From positions 1-61,654 of the forward strand of contig DUPT01000041.1 in NCBI GenBank assembly GCA_012838225.1: a stretch of DNA of 61,654 nt. The letters run 5' to 3'. The notes below the pieces were generated by a model. That model did no database searches. It was not told the DNA's origin and saw only the letters and a program-made list of their open reading frames with translations. The stretch's first letter is position 1, and each line of letters begins with the position of its first letter. Positions 16,702 through 25,032 of the stretch are shown one piece after another. The translations under genes and the position numbers were made by a program. This stretch comes from Tissierellia bacterium (GTDB lineage Bacteria > Bacillota > Clostridia > Peptostreptococcales > Acidaminobacteraceae).

Positions 16702-17683
16702 GGCTTACCTCCTCATCGGCCGAATAGAGATGACACCGGACCCAGTGTTCGTCATTGAGCCGGGTGATCCGGGGAAACTCCACCTGACAGATGTCCATCG
16801 CATGCGGGCAGCGCGGGTGGAAGGTACAGCCGGTCGGTAGATTGGTGGGATCAGGCATCAAGCCCATGATCGGCTTGAGGCGATCGACATTTTCTTCAAC
16901 ATTCGGGATCGATCCGAACAGCCCTTGGGTGTAGGGATGCTTCGGCGTCCGGTAGAGCATATGCTTTTCGGCATGCTCGATGACCGTCCCGGCATACATG
17001 ATGGCCACATGGTCACACACATTGGCGACAACGCCCAGGTCGTGGGTGATCATGAGCATCGAGGTATTGAAATCTTTTTTCAGGTTTTCCATCAGCTGGA
17101 GCACCTGGGCCTGGATGGTCACATCCAGCGCCGTGGTCGGCTCATCCGCGATCAGGATCTCAGGATTACACGACAGCGCGATCGCGATCACGACGCGTTG
17201 CTTCATACCGCCCGAGAACTGGTGGGGGTATTCGTTATAGCGCTCCATCGGGATACCGACGACCTCGAGCATATCACTGGCCCGCTTGGTAGCCGTCGCC
17301 ATATCGACCTTTTGATGGAGCAGGATGCCCTCACGGATCTGATCCCCGACGGTCATGATGGGATTGAGACTCGTCATCGGGTCCTGGAAGATCATCGAGA
17401 TCTGATTGCCCCGGATCTTTCGCAGCTCATGCTCACTCAGCTTCGTCAGATCCTGATCATGATAGAGGATCTCTCCCGAGATGATCTTTCCCGGCGGATC
17501 AGGCACCAGCTGCATCATCGAGAGCGCCGTGGTCGTTTTACCGGCCCCGGTCTCACCAACCAGCCCGAGCGTCTCCCCCGGATAGAGGGCCAGATTCAGG
17601 TCATTGATCGCCTTGGTCGTCCCCTCATGCGTAATATAGTGTACATTTAGATTTTTGATGTCCAATAATGGTTTTCGACTCAT
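16694..17683 (-). CDS. oppD: Oligopeptide ABC transporter ATP-binding protein (OppD/DppD type)
   Basis: The 329-residue ATPase has Walker A GETGAGKTTTAL, signature FSGGMKQRV, Walker B ILIADEPTTALD and the C-terminal Cys motif CTFHPRCPHAMDIC, which forms an iron-sulfur or metal site in several Opp/Dpp ATPases. The ATG of MSRKPLLD is chosen because AGGTGG lies five bases before it; an in-frame GTG nine bases earlier falls inside that site. It follows oppC closely and overlaps oppF. Confidence 0.94.
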   Translation of the reverse strand: MSRKPLLDIKNLNVHYITHEGTTKAINDLNLALYPGETLGLVGETGAGKTTTALSMMQLVPDPPGKIISGEILYHDQDLTKLSEHELRKIRGNQISMIFQDPMTSLNPIMTVGDQIREGILLHQKVDMATATKRASDMLEVVGIPMERYNEYPHQFSGGMKQRVVIAIALSCNPEILIADEPTTALDVTIQAQVLQLMENLKKDFNTSMLMITHDLGVVANVCDHVAIMYAGTVIEHAEKHMLYRTPKHPYTQGLFGSIPNVEENVDRLKPIMGLMPDPTNLPTGCTFHPRCPHAMDICQVEFPRITRLNDEHWVRCHLYSADEEVSHE

Positions 17684-17692
17684 TGTATCCAC

Positions 17693-18589
17693 CTAGTTTC
17701 TCAGCTTCGGATCGAGCGCATCACGCAGCCCATCGCCCAATAGATTGAGGGCAAAGATGGTGATCATGATGGCCAGGCCCGGAAAGAGTGTCATCGGCCA
17801 GTGGTCACGAATGAACTGACGTCCGCCCGAGAGCATCGCCCCCCATTCGGGATTGGGCGGTGCCAGACCAAGTCCGATAAAGCTAAGGCCGGCCGCTGAG
17901 AGGATCGCCCCGGCGACACCCAGTGTCCCTTGGACGATGATCGGCGCCAGCGCATTGGGAATGATATGGCGCAGGATGATCCGCTTATCACTCGCCCCGA
18001 TCGCCCGGGCCGCCTCAATAAACTCCTGCCCCTTTAAGGTGATGACCGAGGCCCGCACGATCCGGGCATAGCCCGGTATCGAAGAGATACCGACCGCCAA
18101 CATGACGTTGAACAGCCCGCCTCCCAAAGCCGACACGATCGAGATCGCCAGCAGGATCGACGGGATCGCCAACAAAACATCGAGCGAACGCATGATGATA
18201 TTATCGACCTTACCGCCATAGAAGCCCGCCATCGCGCCCAGGAGTCCCCCGAACACGATCGAGATCGTGACCGCAAACAGACCGATCGAGAGCGAGACTC
18301 TCGCCCCGTGGACCATCCGGTCCAGGATCCCGCGACCGAGGTTGTCGGTGCCGAACCAGTACTCACTGTTAGGCAGTTGGAATCGGCGTGAGATCATCTG
18401 ATCGTCAAATCCCTTGGGGAACAACAGATCGGCCGAGAGGGCAATGATGACCATAAAGACCAGGATCCCAAGGCCCAGCATCGCCATCTTGTTTTGCTTG
18501 AGGCGCCGCCAGACTTCTTTCCATTGATTGCGCTTCTTATCAGCCACAACCGGTGCTGAGGCAGAAGCGGTTGCTACATTTTTTGCCAC
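17693..18589 (-). CDS. oppC: Oligopeptide ABC transporter permease (OppC/DppC type)
   Basis: The 298-residue permease has a hydrophilic N-terminus, one TM segment (MAMLGLGILVFMVIIALSADL), an OppC N-terminal domain (SEYWFGTDNLGRGILDRMVHG), and the binding-protein-dependent transport domain with EAARAIGASDKRIILRHIIPN, the coupling helix that meets the ATPase. It ends LGDGLRDALDPKLRN as is usual for the family. It sits 9 bases after oppB. Confidence 0.95.
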   Translation of the reverse strand: MAKNVATASASAPVVADKKRNQWKEVWRRLKQNKMAMLGLGILVFMVIIALSADLLFPKGFDDQMISRRFQLPNSEYWFGTDNLGRGILDRMVHGARVSLSIGLFAVTISIVFGGLLGAMAGFYGGKVDNIIMRSLDVLLAIPSILLAISIVSALGGGLFNVMLAVGISSIPGYARIVRASVITLKGQEFIEAARAIGASDKRIILRHIIPNALAPIIVQGTLGVAGAILSAAGLSFIGLGLAPPNPEWGAMLSGGRQFIRDHWPMTLFPGLAIMITIFALNLLGDGLRDALDPKLRN

Positions 18590-18598
18590 ATTTGCCTC

Positions 18599-19528
18599 CT
18601 AACGATACTGCGACCGGACACGCGGGTCCAAAAACGCATAGAGTATATCGACGATCAGATTGACCAGACTGAAGGTTACGGCAATAAACAATACCCCACC
18701 CTGGACGATCGGGAAATCCTTCATCTTGATGGCATCGACCATCAGCCGTCCCACCCCGGGGATGGCAAAGATCGACTCGGTCAAGACCGCCCCGCCCAAC
18801 AGATAACCGAACTGCAGACCGATAACGGTCACGATCGGGATCATGGCATTGCCCAGGGCGTGCTTGGTGATGACCTTGCTCTCTTTTTGGCCCTTGGCCC
18901 GAGCGGTCCGGATATAGTCTTGACGAATGACCTCAAGCATACTCGATCGGGTCATCCGGGTGATGATGGCAGCCGTCGATGTCCCAATGGTCAATGACGG
19001 TAGAACCATCTGATTGAAATTGGTGAAGCCGGAGGGAGGGAACCAGCCTAAATAGACTGAGAAAAAGATGATCATCAGCATCCCCTGCCAGAAGTTGGGC
19101 ATACTGACCCCCACCAGCGCAAAAATCATTGAAATGCTATCAAACAGCGAATACTGCTTGGTAGCCGAGATAATGCCGATCGGTATCCCCATGGCCACCG
19201 CCACCAGGACCCCCAAGCCGGCTAATTTCAAGGTCGTGGGAAAGCGCAGCGCCACCTCGGCAAACACCGATTGACGGTTACGATAGCTCAGTCCCAGATC
19301 CTGATGCAGCACCGCATTTTTTACGTAATTAAAAAAGCGAACAAAGAATCCATCGTTCAAGCCGTGCAATTCACGGAACTGTTCCAACTGTTCCGCCCCG
19401 GCTTGCTCACCCAGCGTCATCTGCGCCGGATCGCCCGGGGAGAAATACAGCATAGTAAAAGTGATCAATGCGACACCCAGTATAACCGGTATCAGCAATA
19501 ACAGGCGTCGGGCAATGTATCGGAGCAT
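18599..19528 (-). CDS. oppB: Oligopeptide ABC transporter permease (OppB/DppB type)
   Basis: The 309-residue permease begins MLRYIARRLLLLIPVILGVALI, typical of OppB. It contains the EAA coupling loop (YIRTARAKGQKESKVITKHA) and ends AFLDPRVRSQYR. It forms the membrane channel with OppC. The ribosome site GGAGGG precedes the ATG. A terminator hairpin lies between oppA and this gene, so it probably receives only part of the oppA transcription. Confidence 0.95.
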   Translation of the reverse strand: MLRYIARRLLLLIPVILGVALITFTMLYFSPGDPAQMTLGEQAGAEQLEQFRELHGLNDGFFVRFFNYVKNAVLHQDLGLSYRNRQSVFAEVALRFPTTLKLAGLGVLVAVAMGIPIGIISATKQYSLFDSISMIFALVGVSMPNFWQGMLMIIFFSVYLGWFPPSGFTNFNQMVLPSLTIGTSTAAIITRMTRSSMLEVIRQDYIRTARAKGQKESKVITKHALGNAMIPIVTVIGLQFGYLLGGAVLTESIFAIPGVGRLMVDAIKMKDFPIVQGGVLFIAVTFSLVNLIVDILYAFLDPRVRSQYR

Positions 19529-19552
19529 TGAGCCCTCCTATGTCATAGAATT

Positions 19553-19580
19553 AAAAAGAGGGGAGTCCTTAGGACTCCCC
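19553..19580 (-). terminator. Intra-operon terminator between oppA and oppB
   Basis: On the minus strand GGGGAGTCC/GGACTCCCC with a 3-base loop is followed by TCTTTTTAA. It would let the binding protein be made in excess over the membrane and ATPase subunits. Confidence 0.85.
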
Positions 19581-19588
19581 TTTGGCTT

Positions 19589-21181
19589 TTATTGGCCTAA
19601 GACTACGTTGTGGAGTCGATAGTGGCCGGCCGGGTGCAGTTCGAAGCCGGAAATCTTGTTGCTGGTTCCGACCAGGTCCTCACCATTCCAGGTGAAGATC
19701 CATGGTGCGTCTTCGCGGATGATTTCTTGAACTTCTTGATAGGCTGCGGCACGATCGGCTTCAACAACCGAGGTACGGCCGATATCGAGCAGTTCGTCAA
19801 CTCTGTCATTCTTATAGAATGTGCGGTTACCGGCATCGCCGAATTGGCTGCTGTGGAACAGCGCATACAGACCATAGTCGGCATCACCGGTTACGGTCGT
19901 CCAACCGAGGATGAACATATCGTGTTCACCGGCGGCGGTGTTGGCCAGATAGGAGCCCCACTCGAGGACTTCCATCGAAGCATTGATACCGATTTGCTGG
20001 AGTTGGTTCTGAACGATCTCAGCAATGTCTTGACGGACTTGGTTGTCATTGGTCCAGATGACCAGATCGAATCCATCCGGATATCCGGCTTCGGCCAGCA
20101 TTTCTTTGGCCAGCTCCGGATTGTACTCATAGGGTTCGAGGTCTTGGTTCGCAAAGGCAACGTTTGAGCCCAGCGGACCGGCCGCCTTGTTACCAACGCC
20201 AAAGTAGACGGCTTCAACGATCTCGTCCATATTGACGGCGTGGTTGATGGCTTGACGGACTTCCGGCTTATCAAACGGCTCTTTCGAGGCATTGAATCCA
20301 ATATAGGTCGTCGAGAAGTTCGCGTCACGGACCAGGGTCAGATCAGCATTGTCTTCGATCTTACTGACGTCATTGGGTGCAATGTCATAAGCGATGTGGA
20401 CGCCACCGGTTTCGAGTTCGATCGTCCGGTTAGCATTCTCCGAAACGTTACGGAAGGTGATATACTTGGTCTTGGCCGGCTCGCCCCAATAATCATCATT
20501 GCGCTCGAGCTCGACATAGTCGCCTCGGGCCCAGTTTTTCAGCTTATAGGGTCCGGTTCCGACCGGTGTGATATCAACATTGTCGCCGGCATCGGTCACG
20601 GCCTTTTCATTGACCATCGAGATCGCCGGGTGAGACAGGTGAGCCAGCAGCGGACCAAACGGCTCGTCAGTGCCGACGCGGACTGTCAGATCGTCGACCT
20701 TTTCGATTTTGTCAGGATTGATCATATTGACGATTTGACCGACCGAGGGCGATTCGATGGCCCGGCGGAGCGAATAAACAACGTCGTCAGCTGTGAAATC
20801 CTCACCATTGTGCCATTTGACGCCTTCGCGCAGCTTAAATTCGATCGTCAGATCATCGACCTGAGTCCACTCTGTTGCCAGTAGCGGAACGTATTCCAGG
20901 TCCTTGGTCTGCATCAGCAGTGTGTCGAACATCTGCACGCGTACGCGCGATGACGCTTGGTCATTTTGACCATGGGGGTCGAGTGTGACTGCATCCGAAC
21001 CTTGAGCGACGAAAACAACAGCATCCTCATCAGCCGGCTCGGTCGCTTCTTCTCCACCTTCCTCTGCCGGTTCTTCACCAGCCGGTTCGGCCGGATCATC
21101 CCCAGCTGGTGCCGGTGAACAGCTCGATACTACGAGCATCAGCACCAAAAGCAGAGCTAAAATTTGCCAACTTCTTTTCAC
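19589..21181 (-). CDS. oppA: Oligopeptide ABC transporter substrate-binding lipoprotein
   Basis: The 530-residue protein has a lipoprotein signal (LALLLVLMLVVSSC, Cys about 21), an acidic Glu/Ala/Pro linker (to about residue 52), and then an SBP_bac_5 domain (TLDPHGQNDQASSRV; LREGVKWHNGEDFTADDVVYS; GTGPYKL). It captures peptides outside the cell and delivers them to OppBC; dipeptides, nickel or opine ligands are other possibilities for this family. The start is GTG with GGAGG five bases before it. It is the first gene of the operon. Confidence 0.95.
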   Translation of the reverse strand: MKRSWQILALLLVLMLVVSSCSPAPAGDDPAEPAGEEPAEEGGEEATEPADEDAVVFVAQGSDAVTLDPHGQNDQASSRVRVQMFDTLLMQTKDLEYVPLLATEWTQVDDLTIEFKLREGVKWHNGEDFTADDVVYSLRRAIESPSVGQIVNMINPDKIEKVDDLTVRVGTDEPFGPLLAHLSHPAISMVNEKAVTDAGDNVDITPVGTGPYKLKNWARGDYVELERNDDYWGEPAKTKYITFRNVSENANRTIELETGGVHIAYDIAPNDVSKIEDNADLTLVRDANFSTTYIGFNASKEPFDKPEVRQAINHAVNMDEIVEAVYFGVGNKAAGPLGSNVAFANQDLEPYEYNPELAKEMLAEAGYPDGFDLVIWTNDNQVRQDIAEIVQNQLQQIGINASMEVLEWGSYLANTAAGEHDMFILGWTTVTGDADYGLYALFHSSQFGDAGNRTFYKNDRVDELLDIGRTSVVEADRAAAYQEVQEIIREDAPWIFTWNGEDLVGTSNKISGFELHPAGHYRLHNVVLGQ

Positions 21182-21217
21182 TAAATCCTCCTTCGTGCAT
21201 GTAATATGTTTAAGTCA

Positions 21218-21246
21218 ATAGTAGACGAAATGTCAAAGGCGGTCAA
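21218..21246 (-). promoter_or_regulatory. Promoter of the opp operon
   Basis: On the minus strand TTGACC (21241-21246), a 17-base spacer and TACTAT (21218-21223) lie 37 bases before the oppA GTG. Confidence 0.7.
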
Positions 21247-21326
21247 GTTTTATAACATCATTTAGACTGACTTATCACAATTTACGGACGAATATAAGTT
21301 ATTATCATTATATATTAGCGAAAGCG

Positions 21327-21365
21327 AAAAAAGAGCTATTGCCCCTTGATCGAGGCAACAGCTCT
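21327..21365 (-). terminator. Terminator after the SDR pseudogene
   Basis: On the minus strand AGAGCTgTTGCC pairs with GGCAAtAGCTCT and is followed by six T. Confidence 0.8.
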
Positions 21366-21377
21366 AGACTCTAGTCG

Positions 21378-22134
21378 CTACTTGGCACTGCTCCAACCGC
21401 CATCGATCGGCAGCGCCACACCGGTCACATGGGCCGCTTCTTCACTGCCAAGAAAGATCGCTCCGGCATTGAGCTCACCCGCCTTGCCGGGCCTTGCCAG
21501 CGGCACGGTGATGGCCATGTACTGCTTGAAATCCTCCGTTTCCAGGGTATCGACTGTCAGCTCGGTCGTAAAATAACCGGGACAGATCGTATTGACGGTG
21601 ATGCCATAGGGCGCCAGCTCCGCCGCACTCGAGCGCGAGAAATTGACCACGCCGGCCTTCGAGGCATGATAGGCCCCGGCATTCTGATTGGTCCCAAGCA
21701 GTCCATACATCGAAGCGATATTGATGATCCGACCATAACTCTGGTCGATCATCGTCTTCGCCACTGCCCGCGTCATCTTAAAGACCGAGGTCAAATCGGT
21801 ATCGATCGTAAAGTTCCACTCCTCATCCGTCATTTCGGTGACAGGGTTCGCCTTGGAGCTGCCGGCATTATTGACCAGGACATCGATCCGGCCAAACTCC
21901 GCCACCGCCTTTTCAACCGTTGCCTCCACCTGCTGGGTATCCGTCACATCACATTGGATCGGCAACGCTTTCACGCCGAGCTATCTCAGCTCCTGCGCCA
22001 CCTGCTCCAGTTTTTCCATCCTACGCGGTGATGACGATATCGGCCCCTTGGCCGGCAAACCCCTTCGCCATCTGGACTCCCAGTCCGCTCGAACCGCCGG
22101 TGATCATAACGACTCGTCCGGTGTAATCAAACAT
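21378..22134 (-). pseudogene. Short-chain dehydrogenase (gluconate 5-dehydrogenase-like), frameshifted and stopped
   Basis: From ATG at 22132-22134 (AAGGAGG before it) the frame reads a normal SDR start, MFDYTGRVVMITGGSSGLG, and continues to VITA, where a TAG at 22021-22023 ends it at residue 37. Restoring two bases (CG in a CGCG run near 22024-22027) rejoins the frame RRMEKLEQVAQELR. A second TAG at 21981-21983, probably from CAG, then interrupts before LGVKALPIQCDV. The remaining 199 codons are intact, with NNAG, the catalytic YHASK and a C-terminal PIDGGW. Two independent lesions indicate a dead gene. Its promoter and terminator are still recognisable. Confidence 0.88.
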
Positions 22135-22227
22135 TCCTACCTCCTTACGGTGTGTGTCTATCCAAAAGGATCAAAGGATCCTTAACCACAAAGCATGAAG
22201 ATCGGTGATTTATCATTCATTATATTG

Positions 22228-22256
22228 ATTATAACCAAAGACAAGAAGAACTACAA
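22228..22256 (-). promoter_or_regulatory. Promoter of the SDR pseudogene
   Basis: On the minus strand TTGTAG (22251-22256), a 17-base spacer and TATAAT (22228-22233). The -35 overlaps the stop codon of the upstream DUF1461 gene. Confidence 0.65.
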
Positions 22257-22871
22257 GCTTCGAAAGCTGCGTCCGAATAGCCAGATCATGCCGCTAAAGG
22301 CCAGACTGAGCAGCGCACACAGCAGTAGAAAGCCCAGAAAAAAACCCTCCGGCAATAACCGGATGAGATAATGAGACGGCGAAAACGCCCAAAACAGATT
22401 GTTGAACAGGAGCTGATGCATCCAAAGAAACGCCTGATCAAAAAACAACGCCGCCAGACCCAGCAGACCAAACAGACCCAGCATCACCCGAAACTGCTTC
22501 AAAAGCACGAGGTTTCGGTCCTTCCCCAGTAAAAAGGCCAGCCCAAACAGCAGCAGCGTACAAAAGATAAGACCGGTCCGCATGGCCGAAAAGATCCGCC
22601 GCACCTCGTACATATGGAAGATCTCCTGCCCCTGAAACAGACTCTCGCCCTCATGCTCGATCAATAGATGAGGCTCACTCCCCACCATATAATCGGCGAT
22701 CACCACCGCCGCCCGATCGATCGTCTCCTCCGGCAGATCGAGCGCTTCATAGACATGGTTTCTTCTCATCAGCCACTGATAGACATCGGGACTGCTCACC
22801 AGCAAAAAGAAGCTCGAGAGCACGATGACGATGACCAGACAAACCGCAGCCAGCCAACTGATGGCTTTCAT
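22251..22871 (-). CDS. DUF1461/TIGR01906-like integral membrane protein
   Basis: The 206-residue protein starts MKAISWLAAVCLVIVIVLSSF and has about four to five hydrophobic helices with an external loop between TM1 and TM2 (SPDVYQWLMRRNHVYEALDL...GQEIFHMYEVRRIF). This layout and the LLIEHEGESLFQGQE region match the TIGR01906 family of unknown function, some of whose members act in lipoprotein processing. The ATG overlaps the preceding small gene as ATGA. The start is chosen from that overlap; longer in-frame starts run through the small gene and have no support. Confidence 0.8.
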   Translation of the reverse strand: MKAISWLAAVCLVIVIVLSSFFLLVSSPDVYQWLMRRNHVYEALDLPEETIDRAAVVIADYMVGSEPHLLIEHEGESLFQGQEIFHMYEVRRIFSAMRTGLIFCTLLLFGLAFLLGKDRNLVLLKQFRVMLGLFGLLGLAALFFDQAFLWMHQLLFNNLFWAFSPSHYLIRLLPEGFFLGFLLLCALLSLAFSGMIWLFGRSFRSL

Positions 22872-23032
22872 CGGCCGAGGATCAGGTGGCGATAGATCAG
22901 CGCCCCCAGCAGTAGCAGAAACAACACCAGATAGTAGGTCCGTCGCCCGCCCTTTGGGGTGCGAACATAGCTCCAGCCAAAATAGATCATGATAAAGATC
23001 GGCAGGATCCACAGTAGAAATAAATCTTGCAT
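22868..23032 (-). CDS. Small membrane protein, 54 residues
   Basis: The ATG at 23030-23032 is preceded by GAGGAG and lies one base after the stop of the sulfatase gene (TGATATG). The peptide begins MQDLFLLWILPIFIMIYFGW, has a basic loop RTPKGGRRTYY, a second helix LVLFLLLLGALIY and ends RHLILGR. Its TGA overlaps the DUF1461 ATG. The two-helix hairpin, good ribosome site and overlaps on both sides support a real gene. The function is unknown. Confidence 0.7.
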   Translation of the reverse strand: MQDLFLLWILPIFIMIYFGWSYVRTPKGGRRTYYLVLFLLLLGALIYRHLILGR

Positions 23033-23033
23033 A

Positions 23034-24905
23034 TCACTCCTCAATCAGATAGCGAAAATAGTCGTGCCGGATCAGCTGTTCGCTATAGTAGAACCGGCGA
23101 TCGACCTTATCGCGGTAGTCCCGGATGGTCGCCTGATCATAGGCGCCCATATTGGCATAGAACCGATGCTTGACGGCATCATAAAAGCCCTCTTCGGCAA
23201 TAAACGATCGGTCTTGGAAGATGACCAGCGGCGAGGCATCCGAGAACAGATCGCTCCCCATAAACAGCCGCGAATCATAGTCGAGCCCCAGCAGATTGTA
23301 GATGGTCGGCACCAGATCGACATTACACCCCGGCTTCGTCACGACCTCACCATTGATGCCTTTGGCATACATGATCAAGCCGCTCTCATAGATGTCTTTT
23401 CGTTTATCGAGCCGGCGCCCGGCCAACTCCTCCAGCGTCTTATGCGATAGGCCATAGGGGTGATGATCGGCCGCCACCACGATCAAGGTCCGATCCATCA
23501 GCCCGCGTTCCTCTAGGGCGTCCAATAACACCTTCAGGCCTCGGTCCAGCTCGATCTGTCCCGCCAGATAGGCCTTGGCCTCACTCGAGAGCGGCAGATC
23601 CTTGACCAGATCGTAGTTCTTATCGGCCATATCATTGCCATTGAAGCGATACATCATATGACCGCTGACACTTAGGTAATTGACGTGAAACGGCTCCCGG
23701 TCGATAAAGTAGTCCAGCGAGTTCTCAAACAGCTCGATATCACTCTCCGGCCAGCTGTCACTGATTTTAAGCCCATTGCCCTTGGCAATGAAGGTATACC
23801 CCAGATTAGGATGGATCTTATCGCGCCGATAGTAGTGATAGTCGTGATTATGAAACGAATACGTCGCATAGCCGGCTGCTTTAAACATCTGTCCCGGCAC
23901 AAACGGCATCGCATTCTCCGACGTCTCATACAGCGCCCACATCCCGGCCACCGGTAGGAGCCCGGTCAGATTGGCATATTCGCCATCGATCGTCGAGACG
24001 CCCCATAACGGATTATAGAAATTCACGAACCGAACGCCCTCAGTCATCAGCTGATACAGCGTCGGCGTGATATCCTCCCGCACCGCCAGATGTGAAAAGC
24101 TCTCTGCGGTCACGGTGATGACATTGTAGCCGGCTAGGACGCCGGTCCGGTCGTTCTTTTTAGTCCCCAGCCGGTGGGAGAAATACTCACTCAGATCGGC
24201 CAAATCATCCGTCTGCGGAAATGTCAGCGGCAAAATATTGTAGTCGTCGGTTCGTACAGGCTCGTGCTCCTCGATCGGAGGCTTTGGGATCAGCATCGGC
24301 TGGCCGGCCATCCGCTGAAGATCGAGCCGCATGGTCGTCAGCATCCCGAGCTGGCGGATGCCGTTGACCAATTCCCGATTATGGTAGTAGACATTCTTAG
24401 GATTATTCGTGGCATCGCGGATGATGCTGAAGGCCGCATAGTTGATGATCAGCGTGATAAAGATGATAAACACCACGATCCGGATCGACAGCAGCTGTTT
24501 AGGCCACCGAAACCTGACCAAAAAGACATAGACCACCGGCAACAAAAACAGGGCGATATAGAGGATATTCGTCCGGATCACCCACAGGATATCCGGAATA
24601 AACTCCACGATCTGACCGCTCTTTGACACCGAATACAAGGTAAAGAAGGTCTGAAAGATCCGGTAGTAGACATACTGCGCCCCATAGATAAAGCTCGCCA
24701 GGATCGTGATGACCACTCGAAAACCGCGCCGAAAGCGATCCGGTATCAACCGCTCGATCAGGTGGATGATCAGCGAATAGACCAGACTGAAGGTGGTAAT
24801 GAAAAACAGCCCCCAGGAGGACGACAAGCCGATGCCCAGTCGCAGGAGCATCTCCAAAAACATGATGAGTATAAAATAATAGACCGGTATCGATAACTTC
24901 TTCAT
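23034..24905 (-). CDS. LtaS-family sulfatase (lipoteichoic acid synthase-like)
   Basis: The protein has about five N-terminal TM helices (to about residue 180) and an extracellular alkaline-phosphatase-like domain. Landmarks are NVITVTAESFSHLAV, the catalytic Thr in GVSTIDGEY, YSFHNHDYHYYRRD, the metal-binding HDxxH-like segment VVAADHHPYGL, and SGHMMY. Such enzymes polymerise or transfer glycerol-phosphate from phosphatidylglycerol onto lipoteichoic acid or its primer. MKKLSIPVYYF is used as the start by similarity; a GTG 33 bases earlier is possible, and the ribosome site is weak for both. It leads an operon with the 54-residue protein and DUF1461. Confidence 0.87.
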   Translation of the reverse strand: MKKLSIPVYYFILIMFLEMLLRLGIGLSSSWGLFFITTFSLVYSLIIHLIERLIPDRFRRGFRVVITILASFIYGAQYVYYRIFQTFFTLYSVSKSGQIVEFIPDILWVIRTNILYIALFLLPVVYVFLVRFRWPKQLLSIRIVVFIIFITLIINYAAFSIIRDATNNPKNVYYHNRELVNGIRQLGMLTTMRLDLQRMAGQPMLIPKPPIEEHEPVRTDDYNILPLTFPQTDDLADLSEYFSHRLGTKKNDRTGVLAGYNVITVTAESFSHLAVREDITPTLYQLMTEGVRFVNFYNPLWGVSTIDGEYANLTGLLPVAGMWALYETSENAMPFVPGQMFKAAGYATYSFHNHDYHYYRRDKIHPNLGYTFIAKGNGLKISDSWPESDIELFENSLDYFIDREPFHVNYLSVSGHMMYRFNGNDMADKNYDLVKDLPLSSEAKAYLAGQIELDRGLKVLLDALEERGLMDRTLIVVAADHHPYGLSHKTLEELAGRRLDKRKDIYESGLIMYAKGINGEVVTKPGCNVDLVPTIYNLLGLDYDSRLFMGSDLFSDASPLVIFQDRSFIAEEGFYDAVKHRFYANMGAYDQATIRDYRDKVDRRFYYSEQLIRHDYFRYLIEE

Positions 24906-24999
24906 AATTTTTATTATATCGTTCTCCCCTGGTCGCACTCCAGCGATAGACCCTATCGGTAGCTTACATTATACCGCAGTCTGTCCGTCATTGGGGCAC

Positions 25000-25024
25000 A
25001 AAAAACCGGCCTCGATCGGCCGGT
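25000..25024 (-). terminator. Terminator of the HAD-PFK operon
   Basis: On the minus strand the stem ACCGGCC/GGCCGGT is followed by T6 and lies 9 bases after the phosphofructokinase stop. Confidence 0.85.
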
Positions 25025-25032
25025 CCTAAAGA

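Noticed and set aside
19610..20884. Long plus-strand open frames opposite oppA
   Set aside because: They are shadows of oppA caused by codon bias; no family features or ribosome sites.
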